Source: Pseudomonadota bacterium
GTDB lineage: Bacteria; Pseudomonadota; Gammaproteobacteria; Pseudomonadales; Halieaceae
Length of the DNA: 32,563 nucleotides
Direction: 5' to 3'
Assembly: GCA_015222725.1 (NCBI GenBank)
Contig: JADFVW010000167.1
Location: 1-32,563 of the forward strand
In this document: positions 15,059 through 23,537 of the stretch, one piece after another
How the letters are laid out: each line of letters starts with the position of its first letter
How positions within the stretch are numbered: the stretch's first letter is position 1
The notes under the pieces: generated by a model
Told to the model about the DNA's origin: nothing
What the model saw: only the letters and a program-made list of their open reading frames with translations
Database searches by the model: none
Made by a program: the position numbers and the translations under genes

Positions 15059-16156
15059 CTATACCAGCGGCAGCTGCGGGCTATCTTTCCTGGTGGAGGG
15101 CTGCAAACGCAAACCCGCTCCCAGCAGGCGTACAGGCTTGGCACCCCTGGGCCAGGCCGCCGCTATCAGCCGCCTGAAGTGTTCGGCGTCGCACCAGTTT
15201 TCCCCACTCGTTCCAATCGCCTCCTCCAACGTTGTCTGGGTAAAGTCTCGATACTTAATCTTTACCACTCTTTTCACCGGAAAATAATGTTGCTCGATTT
15301 TCGCAAAGCGCTGACCCAGTTCCTCCACCAGCCCATCCATCGCCTCAAGCATGGCCGGTAATTCGGCGATATCCTCGGGAAAGGTGTGTTCAACGCTGAT
15401 AGATTTTCGAACGCGGGAGGGTTGTACCGGACGATTATCTATTCCCCGCGCCACCTCCGACAGGCGCTTGCCATACTTGCCAAAACGCTTCAGCAAATCC
15501 TCCAGGGGGACCGCCTGCAGGTCAGCGCAGGTCACAACGCCCATTTTTTGCAGATTTTCAGCGGTGACCTTACCCACGCCATTGATCTTGCTCACGGGCA
15601 AATTCCGTACAAACTGCGCGACCTCATTGGGGGGAATGGTAAATACACCGTTGGGCTTATTCCAATCGCTGGCCACCTTGGCAAGAAACTTGTTGGGCGC
15701 CACTCCTGCAGATACGGTCAGCTGTAATTCATCCCTCACACGCGCCAGTATTTCTTCGGCCATGCGTGTCGCACTGCCGCAACAACGGGGGCATTCGCTG
15801 ACATCCAAAAAGGCTTCATCCAGAGACAGCGGTTCGATCAGGGCACTGTAGTCCCTGAAAATTTGATGAAACTGGCGGGAGACCTTTTTATAGAGTTCAA
15901 AACGGGGGGCGACAATAATCAACTGCGGGCAGAGAACCAGCGCCCTGGAGGACGCCATCGCCGATCTCACCCCAAATTTGCGCGCCTCATAACTGCTGGT
16001 TGCTATCACGCCGCGCCGGTCCGCATTGCCACCCACCGCGATAGCTTTTCCCCGCAGTTCCGGGCGCTCGCGCATTTCAACCGAGGCGTAGAACGAATCT
16101 GCATCGACATGCAGTATCTTTCGTTGTAACGCTCTTTTTTGCTGTGAATCGGCCAC
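15059..16156 (-). CDS. dinB: DNA polymerase IV (Y-family translesion polymerase)
   Basis: DinB is an error-prone polymerase that bypasses minor-groove N2-dG lesions. The catalytic carboxylates are Asp18 in HVDADSFYASVE and the SLDEAFLDVS motif; the helix-hairpin-helix region (KINGVGKVTAENL) and little-finger domain follow. The C-terminal QLPLV resembles a beta-clamp-binding motif. I set the start at GTG 16156 (365 aa), because the MFS stop overlaps it by one base (TAGTG) and the family N-terminus begins about 12 residues later; the frame stays open to 16279 inside the MFS gene but shows no homology there. No LexA box was recognised. Confidence 0.93.
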   Translation of the reverse strand: MADSQQKRALQRKILHVDADSFYASVEMRERPELRGKAIAVGGNADRRGVIATSSYEARKFGVRSAMASSRALVLCPQLIIVAPRFELYKKVSRQFHQIFRDYSALIEPLSLDEAFLDVSECPRCCGSATRMAEEILARVRDELQLTVSAGVAPNKFLAKVASDWNKPNGVFTIPPNEVAQFVRNLPVSKINGVGKVTAENLQKMGVVTCADLQAVPLEDLLKRFGKYGKRLSEVARGIDNRPVQPSRVRKSISVEHTFPEDIAELPAMLEAMDGLVEELGQRFAKIEQHYFPVKRVVKIKYRDFTQTTLEEAIGTSGENWCDAEHFRRLIAAAWPRGAKPVRLLGAGLRLQPSTRKDSPQLPLV

Positions 16157-17334
16157 TACAAAATACGCTGCATTTCTCTGCCCGGTGTCGGCTGCCGGGG
16201 AACCACAAATGCCAGACCCAATGAAATCACTGCAAAGACAACACCGGTCAGGAACACGGCGGAGGGTGATTCCAGCCACACAAAACCAAGCAGCGCCGGA
16301 ATAACCACCGCCGCAACATGATTAATGGTAAAACTGACACTGGCGTTGGAGGCAATATCCGCCGGATCTGCTATTTTCTGGAAATAGGTATCAATGGCTA
16401 TCGCCAGGGAAAAGAAAAGGTGATCGATGACATACAGGGCCGCGGCGATCCAGGCGGTTTCCACAAAGGCGTAGCAGCTGAACACAACAATAAGCCCGGT
16501 ATATTCCAGCAGTAACGCACTGCGCTCTCCCACCGCGCCGATCCAGCGTCCGATACGGGGTGCAAAGGCCAGGTTAAACAGATAATTGAGTAAGAACAGG
16601 CTGCTGATCTGTTGCACGCTATAGCCGAATTTTTCCACCATCATAAACGCGGCGAAGACCATAAATATTTGCCGCCTGGCGCCACTCATAAACTTCAACG
16701 CGTAATACAGGCCATAGCGTTTGCGCAAAATAATTTTCTTGTGCTGCACCGTATGTTGTTCAAACTGCGGAAAAACCACCCAGATCAGCACCGTCAGCAC
16801 CAGCCCCAGACTACCGGCTATGACATACATAGCGGAGTAGCTAATATTCAGCTGGCCCATAAGTAGCCAGATCGAACCATAGGCCAGAAGCGAGGCCACC
16901 GATTTCACCGCCAGCGCCCTGCCCATAAAATGTGCAGTCTCACCGTGGGGAAGAAACTGCAGCGTCAGGGACTGATTAACCGTTTCAAAATAATGAAAGC
17001 CCATGGACATTATTATTGTTGTTGCATACAAACCGACAACGGACGGAAAATAACCGGTCGCTGTTATCGCCAGTGACATCAGCAGCAGGGAAAGGAGCGC
17101 GAAAACCTGTTCGCGCAGTAGCAGTAAAACAAAGATAGCGGTGAAAGCGAGAAACCCGGGGATCTCCCGCAAACTGTGGAGAATGCCGATCTCACGCCCG
17201 GTAAAACCAACCTGCTCCACGGCAAAGTTATTCAGCAGAGCGGTCCAGAGCGAAAATGTCAGGGGCATGATAAAGGCCATGGCCAATAACATGATCTGGG
17301 GCGACTGGCATGCACTGCGCAATCTGGCCATCAC
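16156..17334 (-). CDS. MFS transporter
   Basis: This is a 392-aa integral membrane protein with about 12 hydrophobic segments and the central cytoplasmic loop typical of the major facilitator superfamily (basic stretch HKKIILRKRYGLYY about 197-210). Substrate and direction cannot be deduced. The start is one of two consecutive ATGs at 17334. It lies 47 nt downstream of msrA and overlaps dinB by one base, so msrA-MFS-dinB may be one transcript. Confidence 0.85.
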   Translation of the reverse strand: MMARLRSACQSPQIMLLAMAFIMPLTFSLWTALLNNFAVEQVGFTGREIGILHSLREIPGFLAFTAIFVLLLLREQVFALLSLLLMSLAITATGYFPSVVGLYATTIIMSMGFHYFETVNQSLTLQFLPHGETAHFMGRALAVKSVASLLAYGSIWLLMGQLNISYSAMYVIAGSLGLVLTVLIWVVFPQFEQHTVQHKKIILRKRYGLYYALKFMSGARRQIFMVFAAFMMVEKFGYSVQQISSLFLLNYLFNLAFAPRIGRWIGAVGERSALLLEYTGLIVVFSCYAFVETAWIAAALYVIDHLFFSLAIAIDTYFQKIADPADIASNASVSFTINHVAAVVIPALLGFVWLESPSAVFLTGVVFAVISLGLAFVVPRQPTPGREMQRIL

Positions 17335-17381
17335 AGGCGGGACAGCTCGAAGTTCAAGAATTCATGCCCGGGGCCGCGAGC

Positions 17382-17948
17382 TTACAGCGGGCATGTAACC
17401 CCGGTTCCACCCAGGCCACAGTAGCCGGCCGGATTCTTTGCCAGGTACTGTTGATGATAATCTTCCGCATAGAAAAATTTCGGCGCCGGGAGAATCTCCG
17501 TGGTGATTTTTCCATACGCAGTTTTGCTCAACTCGCTCTGGAAGCGAGCTTTGGAGGCTTCAGCTGCAGCGTGTTGATCCTCGCTAAAGGTATAAATACC
17601 CGAGCGATACTGGCTGCCCATGTCGTTTCCCTGGCGCATGCCCTGGGTGGGGTCATGCCCTTCCCAGAACAGTCGCAGCAAATCCTCATAGGATATTACC
17701 GCCGGGTCAAAGGTGATCAATACCACTTCGCTGTGCCCGCTCTGCCCGCTGCACACCTCCTCGTAACTCGGCTCCTGAGTTAGACCCGCTGCATAACCCA
17801 CGGCTGTGGAGTAAACCCCCTGCTGCTGCCAGAATTTGCGCTCTACTCCCCAAAAGCAGCCCATGCCGAATAGCGCTTGTTCCATCTGCTCCGGGAATGG
17901 GGGTTTGAGCGTATGCCCATTAACAAAATGTGTGTTCGCTGTAGTCAT
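17382..17948 (-). CDS. msrA: Peptide-methionine (S)-S-oxide reductase
   Basis: MsrA reduces the S-epimer of methionine sulfoxide in proteins, with thioredoxin as donor. The active site is GCFWG with Cys31; candidate resolving cysteines are Cys177 and Cys186 in the Gly-rich C-terminus. The conserved GHSEVV, GHDPTQ and [10 protein letters not shown] segments are present. The protein has 188 aa, slightly shorter than the E. coli enzyme at the N-terminus. A palindrome and a perfect TATAAT lie immediately upstream of the start, which suggests control at this point. Confidence 0.96.
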   Translation of the reverse strand: MTTANTHFVNGHTLKPPFPEQMEQALFGMGCFWGVERKFWQQQGVYSTAVGYAAGLTQEPSYEEVCSGQSGHSEVVLITFDPAVISYEDLLRLFWEGHDPTQGMRQGNDMGSQYRSGIYTFSEDQHAAAEASKARFQSELSKTAYGKITTEILPAPKFFYAEDYHQQYLAKNPAGYCGLGGTGVTCPL

Positions 17949-17952
17949 GATG

Positions 17953-17980
17953 CCCCCTAAAAGTTTATAGGGGGATTATA
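17953..17980 (-). promoter_or_regulatory. msrA upstream site: TATAAT plus CCCCCTA/TAGGGGG palindrome
   Basis: On the minus strand a consensus -10 box TATAAT (17975-17980) directly abuts a palindrome with 7-bp arms (17953-17959 and 17968-17974, 8-nt centre). The downstream arm contains the AGGGGG Shine-Dalgarno, 4 nt from the msrA ATG. No good -35 hexamer was found at the normal distance. The palindrome covers the expected transcription start, so it could be an operator or, if transcription starts further upstream, an RNA hairpin hiding the ribosome site. Confidence 0.5.
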
Positions 17981-18043
17981 GCTGACTGCCTTAAAACTAG
18001 TGTACTGTATTGCACAAATTGAACCTTCCAAGCGTAGAAATTC

Positions 18044-20068
18044 ATGGCTATCACCCGCAGATCAATGCTGGGGCTCATCTCCAGCGGTACTTTTTTTCTT
18101 ACCGTTTCAAATCGACTGACGGCTGGGGCAGCTCTCCCTGCTGACGCGCCGCCGATAAGCTTTCCCCAGGGTGTGGCCTCCGCCGATCCGAAACCCGATG
18201 CTGTGGTGCTGTGGACCCGGGCACAACCCGAGACGGCGGTGTCCGATGTACAGCTACTGGTACAGGTAAGTACCAGTAGCGACTTTTCCAATATTATTCT
18301 GGACGCTGTGCTGAACACCGGCCCCGACAGTGACTACACGGTGCGCACTTACCTGCGTGGCCTGTTCCCGGATACCGAGTACTATTTCCGCTTCCTGGGG
18401 CCGGGCGGCTACTCCTCGCGCCTGGGTAGAACCCGCACCGCCCCTGCCGATAACCAGGAGAAGAACGTGTCCATGGCATTTGCCAGCTGCCAGAGCTACG
18501 AGCAGAGCTTCTATGGCTCCTGGGCGAGAATGATTGCGGATGACGAGGCGGCGGCCAGCGAGGATAAAATTCAGTTCATTCTCCATCTGGGGGATTTCGT
18601 CTATGAGAGAAGCTGGCACAAGCGCCTGGACGGTAGCAGTCAATCGCGGTATGTCCCACCCTTCCCCGATGGCGAGAAAACCGACGAGAATCGCTATGCC
18701 GTCTCTCTGGCCGACTACCGGCACCTCTACAAAACCTACCTCAGTGACCCGTGGTTGCAGGAGGCCCGTGCCCGGTGGCCTTTTATTTGTATTTGGGATG
18801 ACCACGAGTTCTGCGACGACAATTTCCAGAGTTACAACACCTACGGGGACCAGCCGGTTCCCCAGGCGATGCGCAAGCAACATGCCAACCAGGCATGGTC
18901 AGAATACATTCCAGCACTGTTAAATGAGCTGCAAGACCAGCCCGCCCACGGGTTTACCGCGACCACGTTCCGCGGCGAGGAAAAATCCGACAATCTGGCG
19001 GCTATTGCTAGCCTGTGTATCTACCGCAAATTGAGCTGGGGTAAGAACCTGGACCTGGTGCTGACCGATACCCGTAGTTACCGCACCGCCCCCTGCCTGC
19101 CAAAGCATTTTGCCGAAACCCTGGGTTTGCCCATGAACACTGCCAAACTGGTTGATATCGCCGATGGCGGACGTGAATACGACAATGGCAATCCACCTGA
19201 ATTTCTTCCCTATGGCGATGGCAAAACTCCCAACCTCGCTAAAACGCGAGCACCCGGATCCTGCCTGGGCGAAACACAGCGCAGCTGGTTCCTGGACACC
19301 ATGGAAGGATCAACAGCAAACTGGAAATTGTGGGGCAACGCCCTGCCACTTATCCCCATGCAACTCGATATGTCTTCCATTCCGTTTGCCGGCATGGAGG
19401 ACAGCGTGTTCAATCTGGATGCCTGGGCTGGTTTCCCCTCTGAGCTCAATTACCTGATGGACCAATTCGCCAGCAGGAGCATAAACGGCCTTGTGTCATT
19501 CTCCGGCGATCACCACATGCACGGCGCCGGCAGCCTGTATAGCGCGAAGACAGATTCGCCTGTAATCGTAGACTTCCCCTGTGCTGGCATCAGTTCCTCC
19601 CCAATATTTACCAATCTCGACAACGCCGCCCGGGAGGCAAATCCCGACTTCCAGTCCATGGTTTATAGCGAGACCGAGGGCGATAATCAGGGCGAGATCT
19701 ATGCGGGTCGCGAGGTGGTGCCCGTATGGAATATGACGATGCTAGAGGGCGTACTGGCCTCCATGACGTACTCCAAGACGGGCCTGGACACACTTGCCGG
19801 CTGGATGGGTCCCAATACAGCCAATCCGGGCTTAAAGTATGTCGATACCACGGCCAACGGCTATGGGCTGGCGCAATTCAATGCCCGCGAGCTGAATGTT
19901 CAAATGATAACCATGGAGGAATTGCGCACGCCCTTTGAACAGCCACCTAAAATCAAGTACAGCGCAAGTTTCCATATACCCCGATGGGACGACAGCACGG
20001 GTCCTGCATTAGAGGGACCAAAATTTATCGGCGGAGCCCCCTTCCCCTTCGAGCCCCCAACAGTGTAA
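18044..20068 (+). CDS. phoD: PhoD family alkaline phosphatase/phosphodiesterase, Tat-exported
   Basis: PhoD enzymes are Fe/Ca-dependent secreted phosphatases acting on phosphate mono- and diesters during phosphate scarcity. The N-terminus has a twin-arginine signal (TRRSML, Arg5-Arg6) and a hydrophobic stretch to about residue 30. An N-terminal PhoD domain (about 40-135) precedes the catalytic domain with FASCQSYEQSFYGSW (Cys149), LHLGDFVYE (Asp184, Tyr187), WDDHEF (Asp252-Asp253-His254) and FSGDHHMHG (Asp489, His490, His491). At 674 aa it is longer than B. subtilis PhoD (583 aa). No Pho box was recognised upstream. It is divergent from msrA, with 95 bp between. Confidence 0.9.
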   Translation: MAITRRSMLGLISSGTFFLTVSNRLTAGAALPADAPPISFPQGVASADPKPDAVVLWTRAQPETAVSDVQLLVQVSTSSDFSNIILDAVLNTGPDSDYTVRTYLRGLFPDTEYYFRFLGPGGYSSRLGRTRTAPADNQEKNVSMAFASCQSYEQSFYGSWARMIADDEAAASEDKIQFILHLGDFVYERSWHKRLDGSSQSRYVPPFPDGEKTDENRYAVSLADYRHLYKTYLSDPWLQEARARWPFICIWDDHEFCDDNFQSYNTYGDQPVPQAMRKQHANQAWSEYIPALLNELQDQPAHGFTATTFRGEEKSDNLAAIASLCIYRKLSWGKNLDLVLTDTRSYRTAPCLPKHFAETLGLPMNTAKLVDIADGGREYDNGNPPEFLPYGDGKTPNLAKTRAPGSCLGETQRSWFLDTMEGSTANWKLWGNALPLIPMQLDMSSIPFAGMEDSVFNLDAWAGFPSELNYLMDQFASRSINGLVSFSGDHHMHGAGSLYSAKTDSPVIVDFPCAGISSSPIFTNLDNAAREANPDFQSMVYSETEGDNQGEIYAGREVVPVWNMTMLEGVLASMTYSKTGLDTLAGWMGPNTANPGLKYVDTTANGYGLAQFNARELNVQMITMEELRTPFEQPPKIKYSASFHIPRWDDSTGPALEGPKFIGGAPFPFEPPTV

Positions 20069-20177
20069 GCTGGCAGGCTACGCGAAAAATTACCAAAATT
20101 GGCAACACGGAGTCACTATAGCGATCACACTGGAATAGATTGACCGCAATGTGGCACAGAAAGAGCAATAAGAAACT

Positions 20178-20366
20178 ATGACTATGAACAAATTTAATGC
20201 ACAGGAATTGTGCAGCCGCAAGCTCTGGGAGCTTGTAAAAAATGAGCCAGGACAGCGACAGGAAATCAACGAAGCAGAACTGAGCGAAGCCATTCGCGAG
20301 TTGGCCGAGAGACGCCACGATCTGGAAGAGCTTGCCGAAACCGGGATTCTGGGCCGCACAAATTAG
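20178..20366 (+). CDS. Small uncharacterised protein (62 aa)
   Basis: This short, highly charged, probably helical protein contains no motif I recognise. I accept it because it lies in a gap between phoD and the J-domain gene, reads in their direction, has no competing frame, and shows a soluble, Glu/Arg-rich composition (SEAIRELAERRHDLEELAE) typical of real small proteins. A second ATG two codons downstream (20184) is an alternative start. It is 27 nt upstream of the J-domain gene and may be co-transcribed with it. Confidence 0.6.
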   Translation: MTMNKFNAQELCSRKLWELVKNEPGQRQEINEAELSEAIRELAERRHDLEELAETGILGRTN

Positions 20367-20393
20367 ACCTGGCAGACAACTGAAGAGTAGCTC

Positions 20394-20867
20394 ATGCCCA
20401 GACTGATACTAATTCTGGCAATTGGCTTCGTGGTGTACATACTGTACAGGCGCGCGCAGGGCTCAGCCCCCGAGCAACGCAGGGCCGAATATATCAAGCT
20501 GGGCCTCGGCATCGCCGTCCTGGTTGTGATTGGCCTTACCCTTACCGGCCGAATGCACTGGGTGGGTGCCGCTATCACCGGCTTGCTGGTCGCCGCCAGA
20601 CAGTTACTCCCCACTCTGGTAAGGCTTTTCCCCATGCTGGCATCCCTGCGCAGCAAATCCGGCCCCGATGGCAAAACAGCCACCCCCGCCAGCGGTCCCA
20701 ATATGAGTCCCGCAGAGGCCCTGGCCGTACTGGGCCTCGAAGAGGGGGCGACCGAGGAAGAAGTCATTACCGCCCATCGCTCCATGATGCAAAAAAATCA
20801 CCCCGATCGCGGCGGTAGCGATTATCTCGCCGCCAAAATTAATCAGGCAAAAGACACTTTGACATGA
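20394..20867 (+). CDS. Membrane-anchored J-domain protein
   Basis: The protein is 157 aa. Two or three hydrophobic segments lie in the N-terminal half (about 2-16, 38-55, 57-75), then a linker, then a C-terminal J domain (about 103-157) with the HPD tripeptide (KNHPDRGGSDYLAAKINQAKD). This layout resembles the Tim14/Pam18-like bacterial J proteins; the J domain would stimulate DnaK at the membrane. The client is unknown. Its stop codon overlaps the start of the next gene (ATGA). Confidence 0.85.
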   Translation: MPRLILILAIGFVVYILYRRAQGSAPEQRRAEYIKLGLGIAVLVVIGLTLTGRMHWVGAAITGLLVAARQLLPTLVRLFPMLASLRSKSGPDGKTATPASGPNMSPAEALAVLGLEEGATEEEVITAHRSMMQKNHPDRGGSDYLAAKINQAKDTLT

Positions 20868-21133
20868 ACGACGTATTTGTTATTCGCAATCAACTGGGCC
20901 ACTACTGGGGCAAGAAAAAGCTCTGGCTTGACGGCGGCGATGCGCGACTTGTTACGCGATTTAAACATCGTGATGAGGCCGTCAATACGCTATTTGAGCT
21001 AAGCTCAAAGGACATAGAGCTGCGCGGTGAAATTGCAGCCGCGCAATTGAGTCCCAGGGGAGAGCCCATGATTGAAGCCAGCGACATCCCCCTGCCGGAA
21101 GTCCCGATCGAAAAGCAGGCCGCACAAGCCTGA
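20864..21133 (+). CDS. Uncharacterised protein (89 aa) coupled to the J-domain gene
   Basis: I do not recognise a domain. The ATG at 20864 overlaps the J-domain stop by 4 bp, which supports translation. The N-terminal half (NDVFVIRNQLGHYWGKKKLWLDG...RFKHRDEAVNTLFELSSKD) looks like a compact alpha/beta fold of the kind found in small conserved gammaproteobacterial proteins; the C-terminus is Pro/Glu-rich and probably disordered. It ends against the convergent EthD gene, whose stop directly adjoins it. Confidence 0.75.
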   Translation: MNDVFVIRNQLGHYWGKKKLWLDGGDARLVTRFKHRDEAVNTLFELSSKDIELRGEIAAAQLSPRGEPMIEASDIPLPEVPIEKQAAQA

Positions 21134-21841
21134 TCAGGCCTGGAAAAAATACTCGGACATGGGAATCACATCGATTTTGTCGAAGTCGATAAATCGCGCA
21201 CAGCTTTCCAGCATCGCCGCCAGTTTAAGCTGCAGGTCTTCATCGTCACGCGCACCATAAAAGGCCTGATCTGAGGCCATCGCCTGGTCCGGGAAATTTT
21301 CTTCTATCATCGCATGCAACTCAGGCGCGGCATCCGTATAGCGCCGGGTGATCACATTCTGTCGGTAGCCAAAGGTCGCCTGGGTGTCAATCGCCACCTG
21401 GGTGTGGCTCCCCTGCCACAGCTCAAGCCATGCCGCTTCGCTCAAGCGTGAGGGCCGCTGTAGAAAGACAATCTGGCAAAAGCCCTGAATGCGCTCCCCC
21501 GATGTGACATCGTGCTTCAGGACTTCAGTCTCACTCACCTGATAACAGCTGGCACGCTCTACACTATTTTGAATCAGCGTATCAGCGCACGACTTTTCGT
21601 CCCAGGTATCCCGATCGAGCCCGGACATATAGAGTGAGATCACTCCATCGGGCAAGGGCTGACAATTCTCCATGCGTCTGGCTGTAGCCGGAGCAACTGC
21701 ACTATCGACCACCGCGATGCGCAGGCTCTCTACCTGATTCAGGGTGCGCAATTGTGGAATTAACTCTCCCAGCAACTGCTCGCGAAAGTCATCGCCACTC
21801 AGTGTAGACGGCTTCCAGATGGGGTAAATAAATTTGACCAA
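21134..21841 (-). CDS. EthD-domain protein
   Basis: This 235-aa protein belongs to the dimeric alpha/beta-barrel group with an EthD-like segment (QIVFLQRPSRLSEAAWLELW, about 125-145). The N-terminal half (LVKFIYPIWKPSTLSGDDF) looks like a second, degenerate repeat of the same fold. EthD proteins often accompany oxidative catabolic genes; their chemistry is unclear. The start is placed at TTG 21841: GGAG lies 7 nt upstream on the minus strand, whereas the ATG at 21907 lies inside the upstream SDR gene and adds a basic, non-homologous stretch. It is 31 nt downstream of that SDR and probably its operon partner. Confidence 0.72.
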   Translation of the reverse strand: MVKFIYPIWKPSTLSGDDFREQLLGELIPQLRTLNQVESLRIAVVDSAVAPATARRMENCQPLPDGVISLYMSGLDRDTWDEKSCADTLIQNSVERASCYQVSETEVLKHDVTSGERIQGFCQIVFLQRPSRLSEAAWLELWQGSHTQVAIDTQATFGYRQNVITRRYTDAAPELHAMIEENFPDQAMASDQAFYGARDDEDLQLKLAAMLESCARFIDFDKIDVIPMSEYFFQA

Positions 21842-21872
21842 TTTCGCGCTCCGCCGAAATTTTATTCTATCC

Positions 21873-22643
21873 CTACAGCGTGAGGGGCGGCGTGATGGTT
21901 GATGCATTGTCGATAACCATCTCCGCGCCGGTCACAAAACTTGATTCGTCCGAGGCAAGATACAGTACCAGGTTGGCAATATCACCGGGCTCACACATAT
22001 TCCCCAGTTTTCCCACCTCCTCTATCTCTTCTTCGGTGGCAGTGTCCTTACCCGTCGCCACCTTTGCCACCATGGGTGTTTTCACACCATCGGGATGGAT
22101 CGAGTTACAGCGAATACCGTTTCCCTGTTCTTTACAATACATCGCCACACTTTTGGTCAGGGCTTTCACTGCACCCTTGCTGGCACTGTAGGCGGCAAAG
22201 AAGGACATGCCATGCAACGCTGCAACGGAAGACATATTAATAATTGAGCCACCGCCGCTTTCGGCCATCGCCGGTATCGCATGCTTGCAACCGAGAAAGA
22301 CACCTTCACTGTTTACCGCATTGGTTTTGCGGTAGTCCTCAAGATCTGTGTCCACTACCGTACCCAGGCTCATCATGCCCGCATTATTGACCAGAATATC
22401 CAGTTTGCCAAAGGCCTCTATAGTCTGCGCCACAACCGATATCCAGTTTTCCTCATTGGTAACATCCAGGTGAAGATACAGGGCATTTTCGCCAATCTCA
22501 GCCGCTGCGGCCTCACCATCGGCATCATTCAAATCCGCCAGCACCACCTTGGCACCCTGCTGCGCTAATAATTGCGCATCCGCTTTACCCATACCGCTTG
22601 CCGCACCGGTCACAATAGCGACCTTGCCCTCTACTCTACCCAT
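21873..22643 (-). CDS. SDR oxidoreductase, 3beta/17beta-hydroxysteroid dehydrogenase-like
   Basis: This is a 256-aa classical SDR. The cofactor motif TGAASGMG (12-19), NNAG (86-89), and Ser139-Tyr152-Lys156 form the expected set; Asp37 in the LADLND segment favours NAD(H). The segments VFLGCKHAIPAM and GIRCNSIHPDGVKTPM closely resemble the Comamonas 3beta/17beta-hydroxysteroid dehydrogenase (VFIGCQ..., AIRVNSIHPDG). With a ketosteroid isomerase in the same region a steroid alcohol substrate is plausible but unproven. The start is ATG 22643, with GGTGAAGG just upstream; the frame's ATG at 22706 lacks homology. Confidence 0.85.
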   Translation of the reverse strand: MGRVEGKVAIVTGAASGMGKADAQLLAQQGAKVVLADLNDADGEAAAAEIGENALYLHLDVTNEENWISVVAQTIEAFGKLDILVNNAGMMSLGTVVDTDLEDYRKTNAVNSEGVFLGCKHAIPAMAESGGGSIINMSSVAALHGMSFFAAYSASKGAVKALTKSVAMYCKEQGNGIRCNSIHPDGVKTPMVAKVATGKDTATEEEIEEVGKLGNMCEPGDIANLVLYLASDESSFVTGAEMVIDNASTITPPLTL

Positions 22644-22796
22644 GCCTTCACCTTGCTTTCTATTGCAATACCCATTGAGCAGGCAGTTAAGCAGATGGGC
22701 TGCCACTTAACAATGAAACACCCTTTTACCCGGGTAGAATGTGAACTTCGGTCAGGCAATGTAAACTAGGGGCAATACAATCAAGCGGGGATGACC

Positions 22797-23519
22797 ATGA
22801 GTGAGCAGGCGAATTCTTCCAAACTGGTGAATTGGGGCGGCTACCTGGCGCTGACATTTTTGCTGGGGCTGGTACTGAGCATTTTATCTGTACGCGGCGG
22901 ATTGTGGCAGCAGGGCCTGCTGTTATACGCCGTGTGCTGTCTGGGGGCAGCTCTATTGCTGGCGATATTGCTAATCTGCACAGCATTGCCGGGATTTTCT
23001 CCCTGGCGCCGTGACTTGTTGCTGCGATGCCTGGCAGTGCTGCCAGGCAGTATCCTTTTCATAAGCGCGTTAATGACCCGGGGCGACTACCCCGTCATCC
23101 ACGATATCACTACAGATGTGATGAATCCGCCGGTATTCACTCAGGCTCTTGTCATTCGCGACAAATCAGCGAACTCCCTGGACATAAACCAGGAGACCAT
23201 ACAACTGCAAATTGCTGCCTACCCTGGCGTACAAACCCGTCACAGCACGCTGGACTTCATGCAGGCATTCAAGCATGCCACAACCACAGCGGAATCAATG
23301 GGCTGGGAAATCACCCTCAGCGATTCTGCAGCCGGCATCATCGAAGCCGTGGCTACGACCTCGATAATGGCCTTTAAGGACGACATCGTAATACGCCTGA
23401 TGCGCGGCGCAGAGAATGGCACCGTAATTGACCTGCGCTCCGCCTCGCGGGTGGGCCAAAGTGACCTGGGAGCCAACGCCAGGCGTATCCGTGAGTTTAT
23501 GCGCCGCTATAAGTCCTGA
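22797..23519 (+). CDS. DUF1499 family membrane protein
   Basis: The protein is 240 aa. Three hydrophobic segments occupy the N-terminal third (about 13-31, 38-62, 75-92), followed by a soluble DUF1499-like domain (about 98-240), with YPVIHDITTD at its start and the signature SASRVGQSDLGANARRIREF at its end. The function of the family is unknown. I prefer ATG 22797 because GGGG sits 6 nt upstream; the ATG at 22791 is directly adjacent to it. It lies between, and opposite to, the two SDR genes, so it is not part of their transcripts. Confidence 0.82.
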   Translation: MSEQANSSKLVNWGGYLALTFLLGLVLSILSVRGGLWQQGLLLYAVCCLGAALLLAILLICTALPGFSPWRRDLLLRCLAVLPGSILFISALMTRGDYPVIHDITTDVMNPPVFTQALVIRDKSANSLDINQETIQLQIAAYPGVQTRHSTLDFMQAFKHATTTAESMGWEITLSDSAAGIIEAVATTSIMAFKDDIVIRLMRGAENGTVIDLRSASRVGQSDLGANARRIREFMRRYKS

Positions 23520-23537
23520 GCCTTCCCGGGACTGCCC

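Noticed and set aside
16157-16279. Longer DinB beginning at ATG 16279
   Set aside because: The extension lies inside the MFS gene and reads as Cys/Arg-rich out-of-frame sequence; GTG 16156 overlaps the MFS stop in the usual coupled manner.
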